Under the pieces are notes generated by a model that saw nothing but the letters and a program-made list of their open reading frames with translations, was not told where the DNA came from and searched no databases. DNA of 64,000 nucleotides from Alexandriicola marinus (GTDB lineage Bacteria > Pseudomonadota > Alphaproteobacteria > Rhodobacterales > Rhodobacteraceae). The translations under genes were made by a program, and so were the position numbers. This document shows, in pieces, positions 1 through 9,929 of this stretch; within the stretch, counting starts at the first letter, position 1, and every line of letters starts with the position of its first letter. The stretch is from the NCBI RefSeq assembly GCF_004000435.1, contig NZ_RBVZ01000002.1, positions 62,001-126,000 on the forward strand, in the 5' to 3' direction.

Positions 1-951
1 GCGGTGATCGGCGACCATCAGGGCGATCTGCAACTTGTCGCCGCGATGTTCCACTGCCTGCGCGGCCAGATCCTCCATCCGGGTCTGCATGTCCCGCGCG
101 AGGGTCAGGGCGTGCACATCGGCCAGCGGATCGGTGATCCGGGCCCTGTCCGACAGATGCGGCGCGAGGATCGGGAAATCGCGCCGGACGCGCGGTGACG
201 GCTCGGTCAGCGCGGCCGCGACCGTTTCGGGATCAAGAAGCCCTGCCCCGCGCATCCGTTCAAGCACCCGGTCGCGGGCGGCATGGGCGGTGTCCGGATC
301 ACGGTCGGGCCTGCGCGTGTTGGGCGATTGCGGGATCGCCACCAGAAGTGCCGCCTCGGCCGGCGTCAGCCTTCGGGGCGGTTTGCCGAACCACGCATAG
401 CTTGCCGCCCGCACCCCTTCGAGATTGCCGCCGAACGGCGCATGGTTGAGGTAGAGCGTCAGGATCTCCTCCTTGCCAAGCCGCCGTTCCAGCGCAAGGG
501 CCACACGCATCTGGCGCAGTTTGCCCTGCCAGCTTCCGGTTCCGGAATTCTCGATCAGCCGGGCCACCTGCATCGTCAGCGTCGAGCCGCCCGAGACCAG
601 CCGCCCATAGCGCAGCCCCTGCGCCGCGGCCCGACCAATGGCCCGGAGGTCGATGCCCGGATGGGTCCAGAACCGTTTATCCTCATAGCGCACGAGCATA
701 TCGACATAGCCCCGATCAACGGCATCGAGCCCCACCGCGAGCCTCCAGCGCCCGTCCGCAACCGTATAGGCACGCAGGAGGTCCCCATTGCGGTCGAGCA
801 CCTCGACAGAGCGATCGATGGCAAGCGGCGGGATCACGGTCGCGTCGATGAACCGGTCGAACCCGTCACGGGCCGCGCCGCCGGCCCACAGCATCAGCGC
901 AAGGGCCAGAAACCAGCGGCCGGGCCTCGGGGATCTGCGCAAGAGGCCCAT
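1..951 (-). CDS. pbpC: Penicillin-binding protein 1C, N-terminal part (cut by window edge)
   Basis: This is the first 317 codons of a family GT51 peptidoglycan glycosyltransferase; the frame stays open to base 1, so the transpeptidase and C-terminal domains lie outside the window. An N-terminal membrane anchor (about residues 12-27) is followed by the GT51 motifs: EDKRFWTHPG with the catalytic Glu at about residue 90, GGSTLTMQ at about 121-128, and the KLRQMRVALALERRLGKEE helix. It should polymerise lipid II at the periplasmic face of the inner membrane. The ATG lies 3 bp after the stop of the alpha-2-macroglobulin gene, the classic PBP1C/A2M pairing, so the two are surely co-transcribed. The 1C subtype is inferred from that partner and from the motifs. 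Confidence 0.93.
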   Translation of the reverse strand, partial: MGLLRRSPRPGRWFLALALMLWAGGAARDGFDRFIDATVIPPLAIDRSVEVLDRNGDLLRAYTVADGRWRLAVGLDAVDRGYVDMLVRYEDKRFWTHPGIDLRAIGRAAAQGLRYGRLVSGGSTLTMQVARLIENSGTGSWQGKLRQMRVALALERRLGKEEILTLYLNHAPFGGNLEGVRAASYAWFGKPPRRLTPAEAALLVAIPQSPNTRRPDRDPDTAHAARDRVLERMRGAGLLDPETVAAALTEPSPRVRRDFPILAPHLSDRARITDPLADVHALTLARDMQTRMEDLAAQAVEHRGDKLQIALMVADHR

Positions 952-954
952 GTC

Positions 955-3900
955 CTAGTCAGTGATGACCAGCCGGCCCGTATCGGTCCGGGCGCGCATC
1001 TGGGGCCGATACATATCCTCGACACTGGCGGCGGGGTGATGGAACTCACCGGGCGACACGGCGCGCACGATATAGGCCAGACGGAATGGCGCATCCGAAC
1101 GGTAGTTGACGGCGGCGAGGAACCTGTCCTGCCGGAATTCCGCCGCCTCGCCCCGGACCGGGTCCAGCCAGTCGAGGCCCCGGATATCACCGCCACGCAG
1201 CAGGTTCGGATTGTCGATCTCGAACCCCGCGGGCAGAGGGTCATCCACCATCAGCCTCGCGTCCTGCCGCCCGAACGGCGTCACCGTCAGGACGGTTACA
1301 AGCCGGGTGCCGACCTCGACCTCTGCGGCGGTCACGGGCGCGCCCTCCATCGAGAAATAGGCCCTCTCGATCGCGTAGCCGTTTCCGCCGGCAGGCAGCG
1401 GATCCTCGGGCACGCCAAAGCTGGTGACCGTCAGATCCGTGGGCGCGGTTCCGGTGTTGCGGATGGCAACCGGTGCAGCCTCCACGCGATCCTCGCGCAG
1501 ACGGACAAGCGGGCCGTCAGGCAGCGCGCCGTCGATGGTGATCCCGCTGGTCTGCAGATCGTCGATCAACGCATCGGCGGCCAGAAGCGTCCAGACAGCC
1601 TCCTGCGTCGAGACACGTTCGCCGGCCCGGGCCAGCCGGCCGGTCAGAAGCGCGGGATCGACCGCATCCGTCCCGGCCTCGACGGCGAGCGCCAGAACCG
1701 CGGCCACATCGCGCCGCTGGGTGCCGTAATCGGAGCGCCAGACCGAGCCTTCGGGCTCGGGCGGCAGGCGCGCGATCCGGGCCATCGCCTGACGGAACAT
1801 GATATCGGCACGAAGCTGATCGCCATAATAGGCCAGCGCCATCCCAAGCTGGGCCGAGGCCAGCGGGGTGGTAAAGGCATCGGCCTTTTCATCGACGTAA
1901 TAGCGCAGATCCCCGACCGAGGCCGCACCCTCTCGCGCCAGCACCATCAGCGCATAGGCGATATCCTGCCCCCCGCTTTCGAAATCGGGGGCGTAGTTCA
2001 CGCGGTTGCGCAGATTGTCCATCGCCGTGGTCCAGGCGATTTCGGGCACGTCGAAATCGCGGCCCCGTGCGCGGCTCAGAAAATCGGTGACATAGGCATC
2101 CAGCCACAGATCGCCCGAATACGGCCCCCAGAGGCCGAAGGCCCCGTTGGCATCCTGGTTGCCGAGGATTTCGAGGATCGCCTCGTTGATCCGCTGCGCA
2201 ACCTGCCGTTCCTCCACAAGGCCGAGAGCCGAGGCCACCTCATCGAAATACAGAAGCGGCATCGCCCGGGACGTCAGCTGCTCGGTGCAGCCATAGGGAT
2301 AGCGGTCAAGCGTCGTCAGAAGGCCGGGCGCATCGAACCGCGCCAAGGGTCCGATCGACAGGGCCGCCGATCCGGTGCCGGGGCTGAACCCTGCGAAGAC
2401 CTGATCATCGAAGGTGAAGGTCGCCCCGGGATCGAGCGTCAGGCGCGACACGCGGCTGACCTCGGGATCGTTGCGCATCACCGGGATTGACAGGTCCTTT
2501 GTCAGGACCGCCCCGTCGGGCGTCGTGAGCGTCACCGTGATCTCGTGCTGGCCGACGGCGGTGGCCGAAAGCCCGATTTCGAAATCGCGGCGTTCGCCCT
2601 CGCCCAGCTGGAAAGTGCCTGGCGTGGCAGCGGCATCGACCGTCAGGCCATCGCTTGTGATGCTCAGTTCCATTTGCCCAGCTGGCCCGTCCGCATGAAC
2701 CACCTCGAGCAGGAGGCGCGACCGGTCACCGGGTGCGAGGAACCGGGGCACGCTGGCCGTCACGACGACCGGATCACGCACGATCACATCCTCCGAGGCC
2801 TGACCGACGCCGGTGGGCGACCAGGCCACGGCCATCAGACGCACCGTGCCGTTGAAGGCCGGTAGCTCGAACCCGATCTCGGCCCGGCCCGATGCATCGA
2901 CGGTGACAGGGCCGGAGAAGAACGCCACCAGTTCCTCGGTGGGCGGCGGGGCCTGACGATCCATCCCTGCCTGACTGTCACCGCCGGACCGGACGATCCC
3001 CGCGGCGCCGTTCATCCCGTCGATCAGCCGTCCATAGACATCGCGCAACTCAACACCAAGCTTGCGCTGGCCGAAGTAATGGCCCTCGGGGTCGGGCGCG
3101 TCGAAGCCGGTGAGGTTGAGGATACCGACATCCACCGCCGCCAGCGTGACATGCGCGCGTTCGCCGGGGGCGATCCCCGCGACCGTTACACCCACATCGA
3201 GCGGCCCGCGCGGCGCCAAATCGCCGTTCCAGTCAAGCGAGACGTCCAGCAGGCGGTCGCCCGGCGCGACGCCCGCATAGGCAAGACCCAGCGCGCGGGC
3301 CGGGTTCCGGCCCTGATCCACATCCATCGGCCGCAGGACACTGGCACTGACATAGGCGCCCGCGCCCCATTCCTCGGTGACCGGCAGGGTGATGCTGTTT
3401 TCGCCCTCGGACAGTTCGACCACCTCCATCGCCACGAGGCGGTTGGTCATCACCGTGACAAGGGCCGTGCCGGCATAGCGCGGCACCATCCGGAAAGTCG
3501 CCGTATCGCCGATCTCATAGCTCTCGGCATCGAGGGAGACGTCAAGGAAATCCGGGGTCGCGCCCGCGTCGGCCGGCGCATACCAGCCGGCATAGAAATC
3601 GGTCGAGGCCGAGACATAGGCGCCATTGGTCCTCTCGACCACGATCTCGTAGCGGCCCCAATCCACGGGAACGGCAATCTCGGCCGGCCCGCCATCGAGT
3701 GTCAGCGTGCCTGTCGCCACGCGGCTGCGCGTCTCGGTGGGCTCCCAGCTCCAGTCGCCGAAGAGCTGATACCATTGGTATGTGCGCCGGACGCGATTGA
3801 CCGTCCAGGTCACCTCCATCGGCAGAGGCTCCACCGCCGGGGACAATCCGATCACGCTGAACCGTGCCTCGCCGCCCTCGGGGACCACGCCGTCGAAACC

Positions 3901-6390
3901 GGGGCGAATGGCGATCATCGGCAGATCGGGCAGGACCGGCACATCGACCCGCCGTTCCACCGGGCGGCCCGAGCCTTCGGCGACCTGCATCGTGATCCGG
4001 GCCAGCATCGGCTGGCTGATATCCTCGGGGAAGTCGGGCAGATCGAAGCCGATGGTGGCCGCACCATCTTGCCCGGTCTCGTTGTCGAAGCCGAACCCGT
4101 TGGAACGCGCGTCGATCGCCGCATCGTAGCGACCAAAGATATATCCCGGCCAGTCGTCATGGGCCCGGCGCGGCAGGACAAGCACATTGCCCTCGATCGG
4201 CAGGCCCGGCGCGGGCGGACCAAAGAGGTAATTGGCCTGCACCGCGACCTCGGCCGGTTCGCCCAGCCGGAAAGCCGGCGCTGTCACCATCTCGAAATCG
4301 ATGCGCTCTGGCAGGAAATCCTCGACCAGAACCTGCGTTGCGGCCAGTGGCTCGGCGTCGGTGTCGGCCAGCACCTCGATCCGCCAGGTGCCGCGCGGGG
4401 CAGAGCCCGCGACGGGCAGCGCAAAGACATGGCCGCCCGACAGATCGTTGACCGAGGTCATCCGGCTGTATTCCACGCCATCGGGCCGCGTCAGAACCGC
4501 GGTCAGCGGGACGCCGGCCAGACCTGCCGCCTGCTGATCGCGCATCAGCGCCGTGGTCCAGATCGTTTCGCCGGCGCGGTAAGCGCCCCGGTCGGTCGTC
4601 AGGAACACGTCGATGGGCGGCGCGGGTTCGCGGCCCTCGACCCCGCGGTCCGACAGGTCATAGGCCGGATCGGTCAAGGACAGGAACCCGAGGTCCGTCT
4701 CGCCATTGCGCACGGTCACAAGGCCCGGCGCCTCTGCCCCGGTGCCGCGCGCGAGGCCGGGGGCGAAGCTGGCCACACCCTGCGCATCGGTTACGGCCTC
4801 GCCCAGCACGGCATTCGCCCGCGACAACAGCGAAACCGTCGCGCCCTCGACCGCGCTGGCATCGCCAAGCGACCGGACGACGACCGTCAGGCCATCCACG
4901 CCCTGCATCGTCGTGATGCCCATATCCGACAGCACGAACCATTGCGTGCCGGGCGGCTGATCATAGGGATCGGCGCCGGGCACCGAGGCCTGCAGCACAT
5001 AGACACCGGGGGGCTGCCCCTCCAGCGCCTCGGTCAGGGGCAGACGGCTGAGCGTGTCGCGGTTCAACTCTCCGCCGACGGAGGCCGTGCCCGCCCAGAA
5101 CGGGGTGCCGATCCGGTCCTCGAAGAATTCCTCCTGCCAGGCATAGAGCGGGCTTGCGAAAAGGTCCTCCTGGATGGCGCGCAGGATGTTGCGTTCGCTC
5201 ACCCGCGAGAGGCTCAGATCAACCGTGTCGAGGTTCACGGTTTCCACCGGGATCGCGATCTCGCCCATCCGCGGCAGAACATAGGAGCGCGACGTGAACC
5301 TGACGGACGGGCTGCGGTCGCGGACATAGAGGGTCAGTTCGACCGCGCGGGCCAGCGCTTCGCCGCTTTCCGCCGGAAGGCCCTCGCGCAGCACGACGCG
5401 GTAGCGTTCGCCGTGGGCCACGCCGTCAACGCACAGCTTTGCCCCGTCGACCGACACCGCCAGCCTCGGGTCGGGCAGCTGGACATAGGGGGTGTAATCG
5501 ACCCCGGCCTGCACCAGCGGCTCCGAGAACAACGCGCAGATGCGCGGGGTCGCGCTGTCGCTCTCGACCTCGGTATCGGCGACGCGGAACCCGTAGAGCC
5601 CGATGGCGCGGTCAAGCGCGGCCTCGGTATCGCGGCGCGGGGCAAGGTCCATCGACAGGCGCAGGACCGGGATCGACAGCCGCCCCTCGTCGCGATCCTC
5701 CAGCGCAAGGGCCAGCTCGTTCAGGATCGTGGCGCGGATGCCGGGCGATTCGGCCCTGAGATAGGCGTTGAGCATTGCCGGCACCGCGCTGCGGCGGATG
5801 CGGTTCGTTTCCTGCGACGTCTCGCCACTGACGGTGCGGGCCAGCCGCCCGTATTCCAGCCAATGCGACGGCTCGTCGGTGAGCGCGGTGGCGGCCCCCG
5901 TCAGGCGCAGGGCCGAGAGAAGGTTTCCAGCATTGCGCGCCTGCGCGGCGGCATCGAGCAGGTCGCGGGCGCCGAATTCATCGACCGAATGCAGCCGGCC
6001 GATCCGAGCGGCAAGATCCCGTGCCTCCGCGATGGCAGCTGACGGCAGAAAGCCCAGCTCGGCCGCGCGGGTCGCGGCCCTCTGGCGCACGATCTCGGGC
6101 GTTCTGAGGATCCGCGCCGACACCGCACCCTCGTAGGGTGCAACGACCCCGGCATCGACCTTCGGAAAACAGCTATCCGAGCGTTGGTTGAAGGTGAATG
6201 CCGTGCATTGGCTGTTGGCAAGGCACGCCGCCTCGCAGGCATCGAGCGTCGTGTCGAAGATCGCCGCCAGGTCGCCGCCCGGAAAATCCACATCCCGCGA
6301 GATCACCGACCGGGCATCTGGAACCGGGTCCTGCGCGAAGGCGACAACTGGCCAAACAAGCGCGACCCAAAGGGCGATGACAAGGCGCAT
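955..6390 (-). CDS. Bacterial alpha-2-macroglobulin with PAN/Apple-like N-terminus
   Basis: An 1811-residue exported protein. A Sec signal peptide with no lipobox (cleavage probably after AFA, residue 19) is followed by a cysteine-bearing PAN/Apple-like module (about 33-80; Cys52, 56, 62, 74). Macroglobulin and A2M_N-type domains come next, then a thioester domain with YGCTEQ, where Cys1368 and Gln1371 should form the internal thioester. Such proteins are thought to trap periplasmic proteases covalently and to act beside PBP1C in envelope repair. The start is supported by a GGGGA ribosome-binding site 7-8 nt upstream. It is longer than the E. coli YfhM type and, unlike it, appears soluble rather than lipid-anchored. 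Confidence 0.95.
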   Translation of the reverse strand: MRLVIALWVALVWPVVAFAQDPVPDARSVISRDVDFPGGDLAAIFDTTLDACEAACLANSQCTAFTFNQRSDSCFPKVDAGVVAPYEGAVSARILRTPEIVRQRAATRAAELGFLPSAAIAEARDLAARIGRLHSVDEFGARDLLDAAAQARNAGNLLSALRLTGAATALTDEPSHWLEYGRLARTVSGETSQETNRIRRSAVPAMLNAYLRAESPGIRATILNELALALEDRDEGRLSIPVLRLSMDLAPRRDTEAALDRAIGLYGFRVADTEVESDSATPRICALFSEPLVQAGVDYTPYVQLPDPRLAVSVDGAKLCVDGVAHGERYRVVLREGLPAESGEALARAVELTLYVRDRSPSVRFTSRSYVLPRMGEIAIPVETVNLDTVDLSLSRVSERNILRAIQEDLFASPLYAWQEEFFEDRIGTPFWAGTASVGGELNRDTLSRLPLTEALEGQPPGVYVLQASVPGADPYDQPPGTQWFVLSDMGITTMQGVDGLTVVVRSLGDASAVEGATVSLLSRANAVLGEAVTDAQGVASFAPGLARGTGAEAPGLVTVRNGETDLGFLSLTDPAYDLSDRGVEGREPAPPIDVFLTTDRGAYRAGETIWTTALMRDQQAAGLAGVPLTAVLTRPDGVEYSRMTSVNDLSGGHVFALPVAGSAPRGTWRIEVLADTDAEPLAATQVLVEDFLPERIDFEMVTAPAFRLGEPAEVAVQANYLFGPPAPGLPIEGNVLVLPRRAHDDWPGYIFGRYDAAIDARSNGFGFDNETGQDGAATIGFDLPDFPEDISQPMLARITMQVAEGSGRPVERRVDVPVLPDLPMIAIRPGFDGVVPEGGEARFSVIGLSPAVEPLPMEVTWTVNRVRRTYQWYQLFGDWSWEPTETRSRVATGTLTLDGGPAEIAVPVDWGRYEIVVERTNGAYVSASTDFYAGWYAPADAGATPDFLDVSLDAESYEIGDTATFRMVPRYAGTALVTVMTNRLVAMEVVELSEGENSITLPVTEEWGAGAYVSASVLRPMDVDQGRNPARALGLAYAGVAPGDRLLDVSLDWNGDLAPRGPLDVGVTVAGIAPGERAHVTLAAVDVGILNLTGFDAPDPEGHYFGQRKLGVELRDVYGRLIDGMNGAAGIVRSGGDSQAGMDRQAPPPTEELVAFFSGPVTVDASGRAEIGFELPAFNGTVRLMAVAWSPTGVGQASEDVIVRDPVVVTASVPRFLAPGDRSRLLLEVVHADGPAGQMELSITSDGLTVDAAATPGTFQLGEGERRDFEIGLSATAVGQHEITVTLTTPDGAVLTKDLSIPVMRNDPEVSRVSRLTLDPGATFTFDDQVFAGFSPGTGSAALSIGPLARFDAPGLLTTLDRYPYGCTEQLTSRAMPLLYFDEVASALGLVEERQVAQRINEAILEILGNQDANGAFGLWGPYSGDLWLDAYVTDFLSRARGRDFDVPEIAWTTAMDNLRNRVNYAPDFESGGQDIAYALMVLAREGAASVGDLRYYVDEKADAFTTPLASAQLGMALAYYGDQLRADIMFRQAMARIARLPPEPEGSVWRSDYGTQRRDVAAVLALAVEAGTDAVDPALLTGRLARAGERVSTQEAVWTLLAADALIDDLQTSGITIDGALPDGPLVRLREDRVEAAPVAIRNTGTAPTDLTVTSFGVPEDPLPAGGNGYAIERAYFSMEGAPVTAAEVEVGTRLVTVLTVTPFGRQDARLMVDDPLPAGFEIDNPNLLRGGDIRGLDWLDPVRGEAAEFRQDRFLAAVNYRSDAPFRLAYIVRAVSPGEFHHPAASVEDMYRPQMRARTDTGRLVITD

Positions 6391-6498
6391 GATCCGATCC
6401 CCTCATGGATATCCCGGGGGAACATCATCGCATGCCGCGCCCGTCTCAGGCAACAGAGCAGGCGGGCAACAATACTTCGGGTTTTCCCGACTTTCGGG

Positions 6499-7272
6499 TC
6501 AGGTTTGCGGATAATCCCGCACGAACACGACCTTGTCGCCCTCGCTCAGATCGGGATCGAAGGCATAACCGCCGGTGGCAAAGCCCCGGATATCATCGGG
6601 GTCGGTCAGGCGATTCTCGGTGACGTAGCGCGCCATCGCGCCGCGCGCCCGCTTGGCGAAAAAGCTCACGATGCGGGGCTTGTCGTCCTTCAGCTCCATG
6701 AAGACGGGGGTCACGACCCGCAGCTTGAGTGCCTTGCGATCGGCGGCGCGGAAATATTCCTCGCTCGCGCAATTGACGAGCGTGTCCGCGCCGAGTTCGT
6801 CGGCTTGGGCGTTCAGCGCCTTGGCGATCTGATCGCCCCAATACTCATACAGCGACTTGCCGCGCCGCGTCTTGAGGCGGCTCTCCATCTCCAGCCGGTA
6901 GGGCTGGATCGCGTCCAGCGGCCGCAAGAGCCCGTAGAGACCCGACAGGATACGCAGGTGATCCTGAGCCCATGCCAGATCGTCGGGATCGAGCGTCCGG
7001 GCCTCAAGCCCCTGATAGGTATCGCCCGCAAAAACGAAAGCCGCCGGGCGCGTCGCCTCGGGTTCGGGCGCCTCCGCAAAGTCGCGAAACCGGTCGCGGT
7101 TCAGCCGGGCCAGATCGTCCGATATATCCATCAGGTCCTTGAGGCCCTTGAGCGGCAGGTTGCGCGCGGTCTTGGCCAGACGCAGGGCATCTTCCTGCCA
7201 GATCGGGTCGGTCGCTTCGACGGAAACCGGCGTCATGTCGAGAGATTTGGCCGGAGAAATGACGGTCAGCAC
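6499..7272 (-). CDS. yaaA: Peroxide stress protein YaaA (DUF328/UPF0246)
   Basis: 257 residues, nearly the size of E. coli YaaA (258). It begins with the family signature LTVISPAKSLD and has the LSGLYGLLRPLD and YRLEM segments characteristic of the family. YaaA limits intracellular free iron and DNA damage during peroxide stress; it acts in the cytoplasm. The open frame runs further upstream, but a GTG at 7272 preceded by AGGAGG at 8 nt sets the start where the conserved N-terminus begins. It lies between recQ and the alpha-2-macroglobulin gene on the same strand, so it may share transcription with recQ upstream. Confidence 0.94.
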   Translation of the reverse strand: MLTVISPAKSLDMTPVSVEATDPIWQEDALRLAKTARNLPLKGLKDLMDISDDLARLNRDRFRDFAEAPEPEATRPAAFVFAGDTYQGLEARTLDPDDLAWAQDHLRILSGLYGLLRPLDAIQPYRLEMESRLKTRRGKSLYEYWGDQIAKALNAQADELGADTLVNCASEEYFRAADRKALKLRVVTPVFMELKDDKPRIVSFFAKRARGAMARYVTENRLTDPDDIRGFATGGYAFDPDLSEGDKVVFVRDYPQT

Positions 7273-7352
7273 GGGGGCGCCTCCTGCGGATCGGTCCTGA
7301 GTGATCTGACGATGTATCACGCGCCCCGCCGATTGCCAGCCCGGGCCGTGAC

Positions 7353-9431
7353 CTATCCGTCTTCGAGGATGCTCAGGAACGCTTCGCCGAAACGTTCGGC
7401 GTGGCGCTCGCCGATCAGGCGTTCCAGTTCGGCCATGTCGCGCGGCTTTTGCCGCGACACGCGCGCCAGCACCCCGGCGGGGCATTGCATCGGTTTGCCG
7501 GTGCCGTCGTCGCCACGGGCCAGCTCGGCCTGCGCGGCCAGAAGCCTGTCATAGAGCGCGCCTTCCGTCCGGCCCGCAAGCCTGCGGCGACTGGGATGCA
7601 TCGCCTCGGCCTCGCCCGCGATCACAGCGAGAAAGGCATTGCCATAGCGTTCGAGCTTCTTCGCCCCCACGCCGCCGATCCCGGCCATATCGTCAAGCGA
7701 CCGGGGCCGCGTCTCGGCCATCTCGATCAGCGTGCGATCGTTGAAGATGATATAGGCGGGAACGCCCGCCTGTTCGGCCAGCGCCCGGCGTTTGGCCTTG
7801 AGCGCGGACAGAAGCGGCGCATCCTCTTCGCTGACCAGCGTGCGGACCTTGGGGCCTTCGCCCCGCGCGGCCCGGATCGTGTCCTTGCGCAGGGTGATCG
7901 TGTCCTCGCCGCGCAGGATGGGACGGGCCTTCTCGGTCATCCTGAGCGCGCCGTGCCGTTCGGGATCCGGGCGGAACAGGTCATGACCCATCATCTGCCG
8001 GAAGATCGCCTGCCACTGGCGTTTGTCATAGTCACGGCCCACGCCATAGGTGGGCAGGCTTTCGTGCCCGCGGGCGCGGATCTTTTCGGTATCTGCGCCC
8101 AGAAGAATATCGATCAGATGCCCCGCGCCGAACCATTCCTCGGTCCGCAGAGCGGCGGACAAGGCCATGCGCACGGGGGTCGTGGCGTCGAACGTCTCGG
8201 GCGGGGTGTCGCACAGATCGCAATGGCCGCAAGGTGCGGCCTCTTCGCCGAAATAGGACAAAAGCGCCTGACGCCGACAGCCCAGTGCCTCGGCCAGACC
8301 CAGAAGTGCATTCAGACGGCCATGATCCGCCGCCCGGCGTTCGGGCGGGGCGAGACCCTCGTCGATCTGGGTGCGGCGAAAGCGGATATCGTCAGGGCCG
8401 AAGAGCGTCAGAGTTTCGGCAGGCGCACCATCGCGGCCGGCCCGGCCGATCTCCTGATAATAGGCTTCGATCGATTTGGGCAGGTCGGCATGGGCCACCC
8501 AGCGGATATCGGGCTTGTCGATGCCCATCCCGAAAGCCACTGTCGCGGCCACGATCAGCCCGTCTTCCTGCTGGAACCGGCGTTCGGTCTCGCGGCGGGC
8601 TTCGGCCTCCATCCCGCCGTGATAATGGCAGGCGGAATGACCCGCCTCGCGCAGCGCCTGCGCCAGCGTTTCCGTTCGCGCCCTTGTGCCGCAATAGACG
8701 ATGCCCGACTGGCCCTTCCGCGCCCCGGCAAAGCCGAGGATCTGCTTGCGGGGGCTGTCCTTCACCGCAAAGGCCAGATGGATGTTGGGGCGGTCGAATC
8801 CGCGAAGGAAGATCGTCGGTTTCCGCCCGCCGAAAAGCCGTTCCACGATCTCGTCGCGGGTTTCGGCATCCGCTGTTGCGGTAAAGGCCGCAAGAGGCAC
8901 GTCGAGCGCGGCGCGCAATTCGCCGATCCTGAGGTAATCGGGCCGGAAATCATGCCCCCACTGGCTGACGCAATGGGCCTCGTCCACCGCGATGAGCCCG
9001 ACGCCCGCCTCGCGCAGCATGCGCTGGGTGCCGCCCGAAGCCAACCGCTCCGGCGCCATATAAAGAAGCTTGACCTCGCCGCGCGACAGCGCAGACCAGA
9101 CGGCCTCGGTCTCTTCTTCCGTGTTGCCGGAGGTCATCGCATGGGCCTCGACCCCGGCCTCGCGCAAGCCCCGCACCTGGTCGCGCATCAGCGCGATCAG
9201 TGGCGAGACGACCAGCGTGACACCGCCCCGCATCAGGGCGGGCAGCTGGAAACACAGCGATTTTCCGCCGCCCGTCGGCATGATGGCCAACGTGTCGCGG
9301 CCTTCGGCCACGGCATCCACGATTTCCGCCTGACCGGGGCGGAAACTGTCGAATCCAAAGACATCTCGCAACAGCGGGACGGCGTTCATCTGGGCAGCCT
9401 GCTCTGAATGGCCTCGATCTTGATTGGCCAT
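7353..9431 (-). CDS. recQ: ATP-dependent DNA helicase RecQ
   Basis: 692 residues. Superfamily 2 helicase motifs are clear: Walker A MPTGGGKS (Lys57), DEAH at 150-153 followed by CVSQWGHDFRPDY, and the motif VI region EIGRAGRDG. The RecQ zinc-binding domain has CRRQALLSYFGE followed by CGHCDLC. A winged-helix segment and an HRDC domain (about 530-600) follow, and the C-terminal tail looks like a second HRDC-like segment, which would explain the length over E. coli RecQ (609). It unwinds recombination intermediates and stalled forks. An internal ATG at codon 15 is an alternative start; neither start has a strong ribosome-binding site. Confidence 0.96.
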   Translation of the reverse strand: MANQDRGHSEQAAQMNAVPLLRDVFGFDSFRPGQAEIVDAVAEGRDTLAIMPTGGGKSLCFQLPALMRGGVTLVVSPLIALMRDQVRGLREAGVEAHAMTSGNTEEETEAVWSALSRGEVKLLYMAPERLASGGTQRMLREAGVGLIAVDEAHCVSQWGHDFRPDYLRIGELRAALDVPLAAFTATADAETRDEIVERLFGGRKPTIFLRGFDRPNIHLAFAVKDSPRKQILGFAGARKGQSGIVYCGTRARTETLAQALREAGHSACHYHGGMEAEARRETERRFQQEDGLIVAATVAFGMGIDKPDIRWVAHADLPKSIEAYYQEIGRAGRDGAPAETLTLFGPDDIRFRRTQIDEGLAPPERRAADHGRLNALLGLAEALGCRRQALLSYFGEEAAPCGHCDLCDTPPETFDATTPVRMALSAALRTEEWFGAGHLIDILLGADTEKIRARGHESLPTYGVGRDYDKRQWQAIFRQMMGHDLFRPDPERHGALRMTEKARPILRGEDTITLRKDTIRAARGEGPKVRTLVSEEDAPLLSALKAKRRALAEQAGVPAYIIFNDRTLIEMAETRPRSLDDMAGIGGVGAKKLERYGNAFLAVIAGEAEAMHPSRRRLAGRTEGALYDRLLAAQAELARGDDGTGKPMQCPAGVLARVSRQKPRDMAELERLIGERHAERFGEAFLSILEDG

Positions 9432-9491
9432 AACGTCTCACATGGGCTGCAACCCTGCAAGGCGATCCGGGCGGGCCCGGATCAGATCAGG

Positions 9492-9779
9492 TCAGACGAA
9501 AAGCGCGATATTGTTCCGCAGGATGATTTCCAGCGCATAAACGCCCAACAGCGCCACGATCGGCGACAGGTCGAGCCCGCCCATGTTGGGCAGGATCCGC
9601 CGGATCGGGGCATAGATCGGCTCGAGCAGACGATTGAGGCCATACCAGATCTGGGCCACCAGAGGCTGCCTGACGTTCAGGACCTGGAAACTGATCAGCC
9701 AGCTCATGATGAAATGGGCGAAGATGAAGAAACGGGCGACGCCCAGGATGAGCATCAGGATCTCGTACAACGATTGCAT
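9492..9779 (-). CDS. YggT family integral membrane protein
   Basis: 95 residues with two hydrophobic segments (about 8-28 and 68-90) joined by the YggT signature region LEPIYAPIRRILPNMGGLDLSPI. YggT proteins are small inner-membrane proteins linked to osmotic stress and cell-envelope or division functions, with no defined biochemistry. The start at 9779 is chosen because the conserved family N-terminus begins there and an AAAGGCG site precedes it; the frame itself is open further upstream. It is 60 bp upstream of recQ on the same strand. Confidence 0.9.
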   Translation of the reverse strand: MQSLYEILMLILGVARFFIFAHFIMSWLISFQVLNVRQPLVAQIWYGLNRLLEPIYAPIRRILPNMGGLDLSPIVALLGVYALEIILRNNIALFV

Positions 9780-9929
9780 CTTTCGCCTTTCCATCTTTGC
9801 GGGCCGGGCCGCCTTATTGCTGAACACAGGAGGTAGGGGCACAGGCCGCAAAGGGCAATCCCCTGCCGCGAGGTCACCATTGACCCTGTGGCGACCCGTG
9901 GCAGCTTTGGCAGCGACTGCTCCATGGTG

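Noticed and set aside
283-6042. Long plus-strand open frames (735 and 987 codons) opposite the alpha-2-macroglobulin gene
   Set aside because: They are antisense shadows caused by GC-rich codons; the translations are Arg/Gly/His-rich and match no family, while the minus strand shows clear domains.
7401-9407. 668-codon plus-strand frame opposite recQ
   Set aside because: Shadow of recQ, with no recognisable motif.
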